From Planctomycetota bacterium (GTDB lineage Bacteria > Planctomycetota > Planctomycetia > Planctomycetales > Planctomycetaceae): 5,997 nt of DNA. The notes below the pieces were generated by a model. It made no database searches. It saw nothing but the letters and a program-made list of their open reading frames with translations, and was not told where the DNA came from. Positions 5,780 to 5,997 of the stretch are shown here, one piece after another. Where the stretch lies: assembly GCA_023429275.1 (NCBI GenBank), contig JAEYWB010000484.1, positions 1 through 5,997 of the forward strand. The letters run 5' to 3'. The translations under genes were made by a program, and so were the position numbers. The stretch's first letter is position 1. Every line of letters starts with the position of its first letter.

Positions 5780-5997
5780 AAGACTGCTCTCCAGTACCCG
5801 CAAGCCGCCCGGCGACTGATCCGACCGAGCTGCCCGACGAAAAAGGCAAACGCCGTACCTCAGTTCGGAAACCTGAAACGATCGCCGAGACCGGGGTCGC
5901 GACTCGGATCGTGGGCTTTCCGGCGCGCCCTGGTGTCACGAAGCGCGCGGTTCCTGGGCGGCACGGAGCGATGGTGAGCTTTCCTGGCACGGCGGCT
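5780..5997. other. Upstream region of the stress-protein gene, no gene recognised
   Basis: Apart from the Shine-Dalgarno at 5787-5792, nothing definite is seen. No promoter hexamer pair is convincing. An imperfect direct repeat is present: 5907-5921 and 5970-5984 match at 13 of 15 positions (GAT-GTG-GCTTTCC core). Open frames crossing this stretch show no family motif. The end of a neighbouring gene could be cut by the window edge, but I cannot support one. Confidence 0.3.

Noticed and set aside
5234..5977. 247-codon plus-strand open frame with a repetitive SGDTAT-like N-terminus
   Set aside because: The repeat is only the 18-bp array read in the opposite direction, and the rest is antisense to the stress-protein gene.
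5328..5990. 220-codon minus-strand open frame upstream of and overlapping the stress protein
   Set aside because: Most of it is the stress-protein gene read in another frame; the upstream part has no motif and no Shine-Dalgarno.

Overview
The window is GC-rich bacterial chromosomal DNA with all five supported protein genes on the minus strand. Transcription therefore runs from position 5997 towards position 1. High third-position GC leaves long open frames antisense to most real genes; none of these looks like a protein. No gene fixes the taxon. The homodimeric-type pyruvate dehydrogenase E1, the fused uroporphyrinogen-III methyltransferase/synthase and the GC-rich one-sided gene order would fit a planctomycete-like or similar free-living aerobe, but that is a weak inference.

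In transcription order: (1) 5780-5997 is an upstream stretch with no recognisable gene. (2) 5306-5779 encodes a single-domain universal stress protein. (3) 5251-5315 is an 18-bp tandem repeat that begins inside the last codons of the stress-protein gene and fills much of the 110-bp gap to the next gene. (4) 4131-5195 encodes a zinc-dependent medium-chain alcohol dehydrogenase related to the thermophilic/clostridial secondary alcohol dehydrogenases. (5) 3952-4130 is a 179-bp gap with a possible promoter and an inverted repeat. (6) 3214-3951 encodes a membrane methyltransferase of the isoprenylcysteine/phospholipid methyltransferase type. (7) 2785-3213 has no confident gene but holds an open frame that reads like the tail of a larger protein, probably a remnant. 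(8) 1264-2784 encodes a CobA-HemD fusion of tetrapyrrole synthesis. (9) 995-1263 is a 269-bp gap unusually dense in inverted repeats, including three segments that could form mutually exclusive hairpins in the leader of the next gene. (10) 1-994 encodes the N-terminal 331 residues of pyruvate dehydrogenase E1 (AceE), cut by the window edge.

The stress protein and the alcohol dehydrogenase are close enough to be co-transcribed and could form a stress or low-oxygen redox pair. The other genes are unrelated housekeeping functions (tetrapyrrole synthesis, membrane methyltransferase, pyruvate oxidation) with separate gaps. I see no mobile element, CRISPR array, tRNA or rRNA, and no clearly new multi-gene system. 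The least explained sequence is non-coding: the structured aceE leader and the 18-bp repeat array at the stress-protein stop codon.
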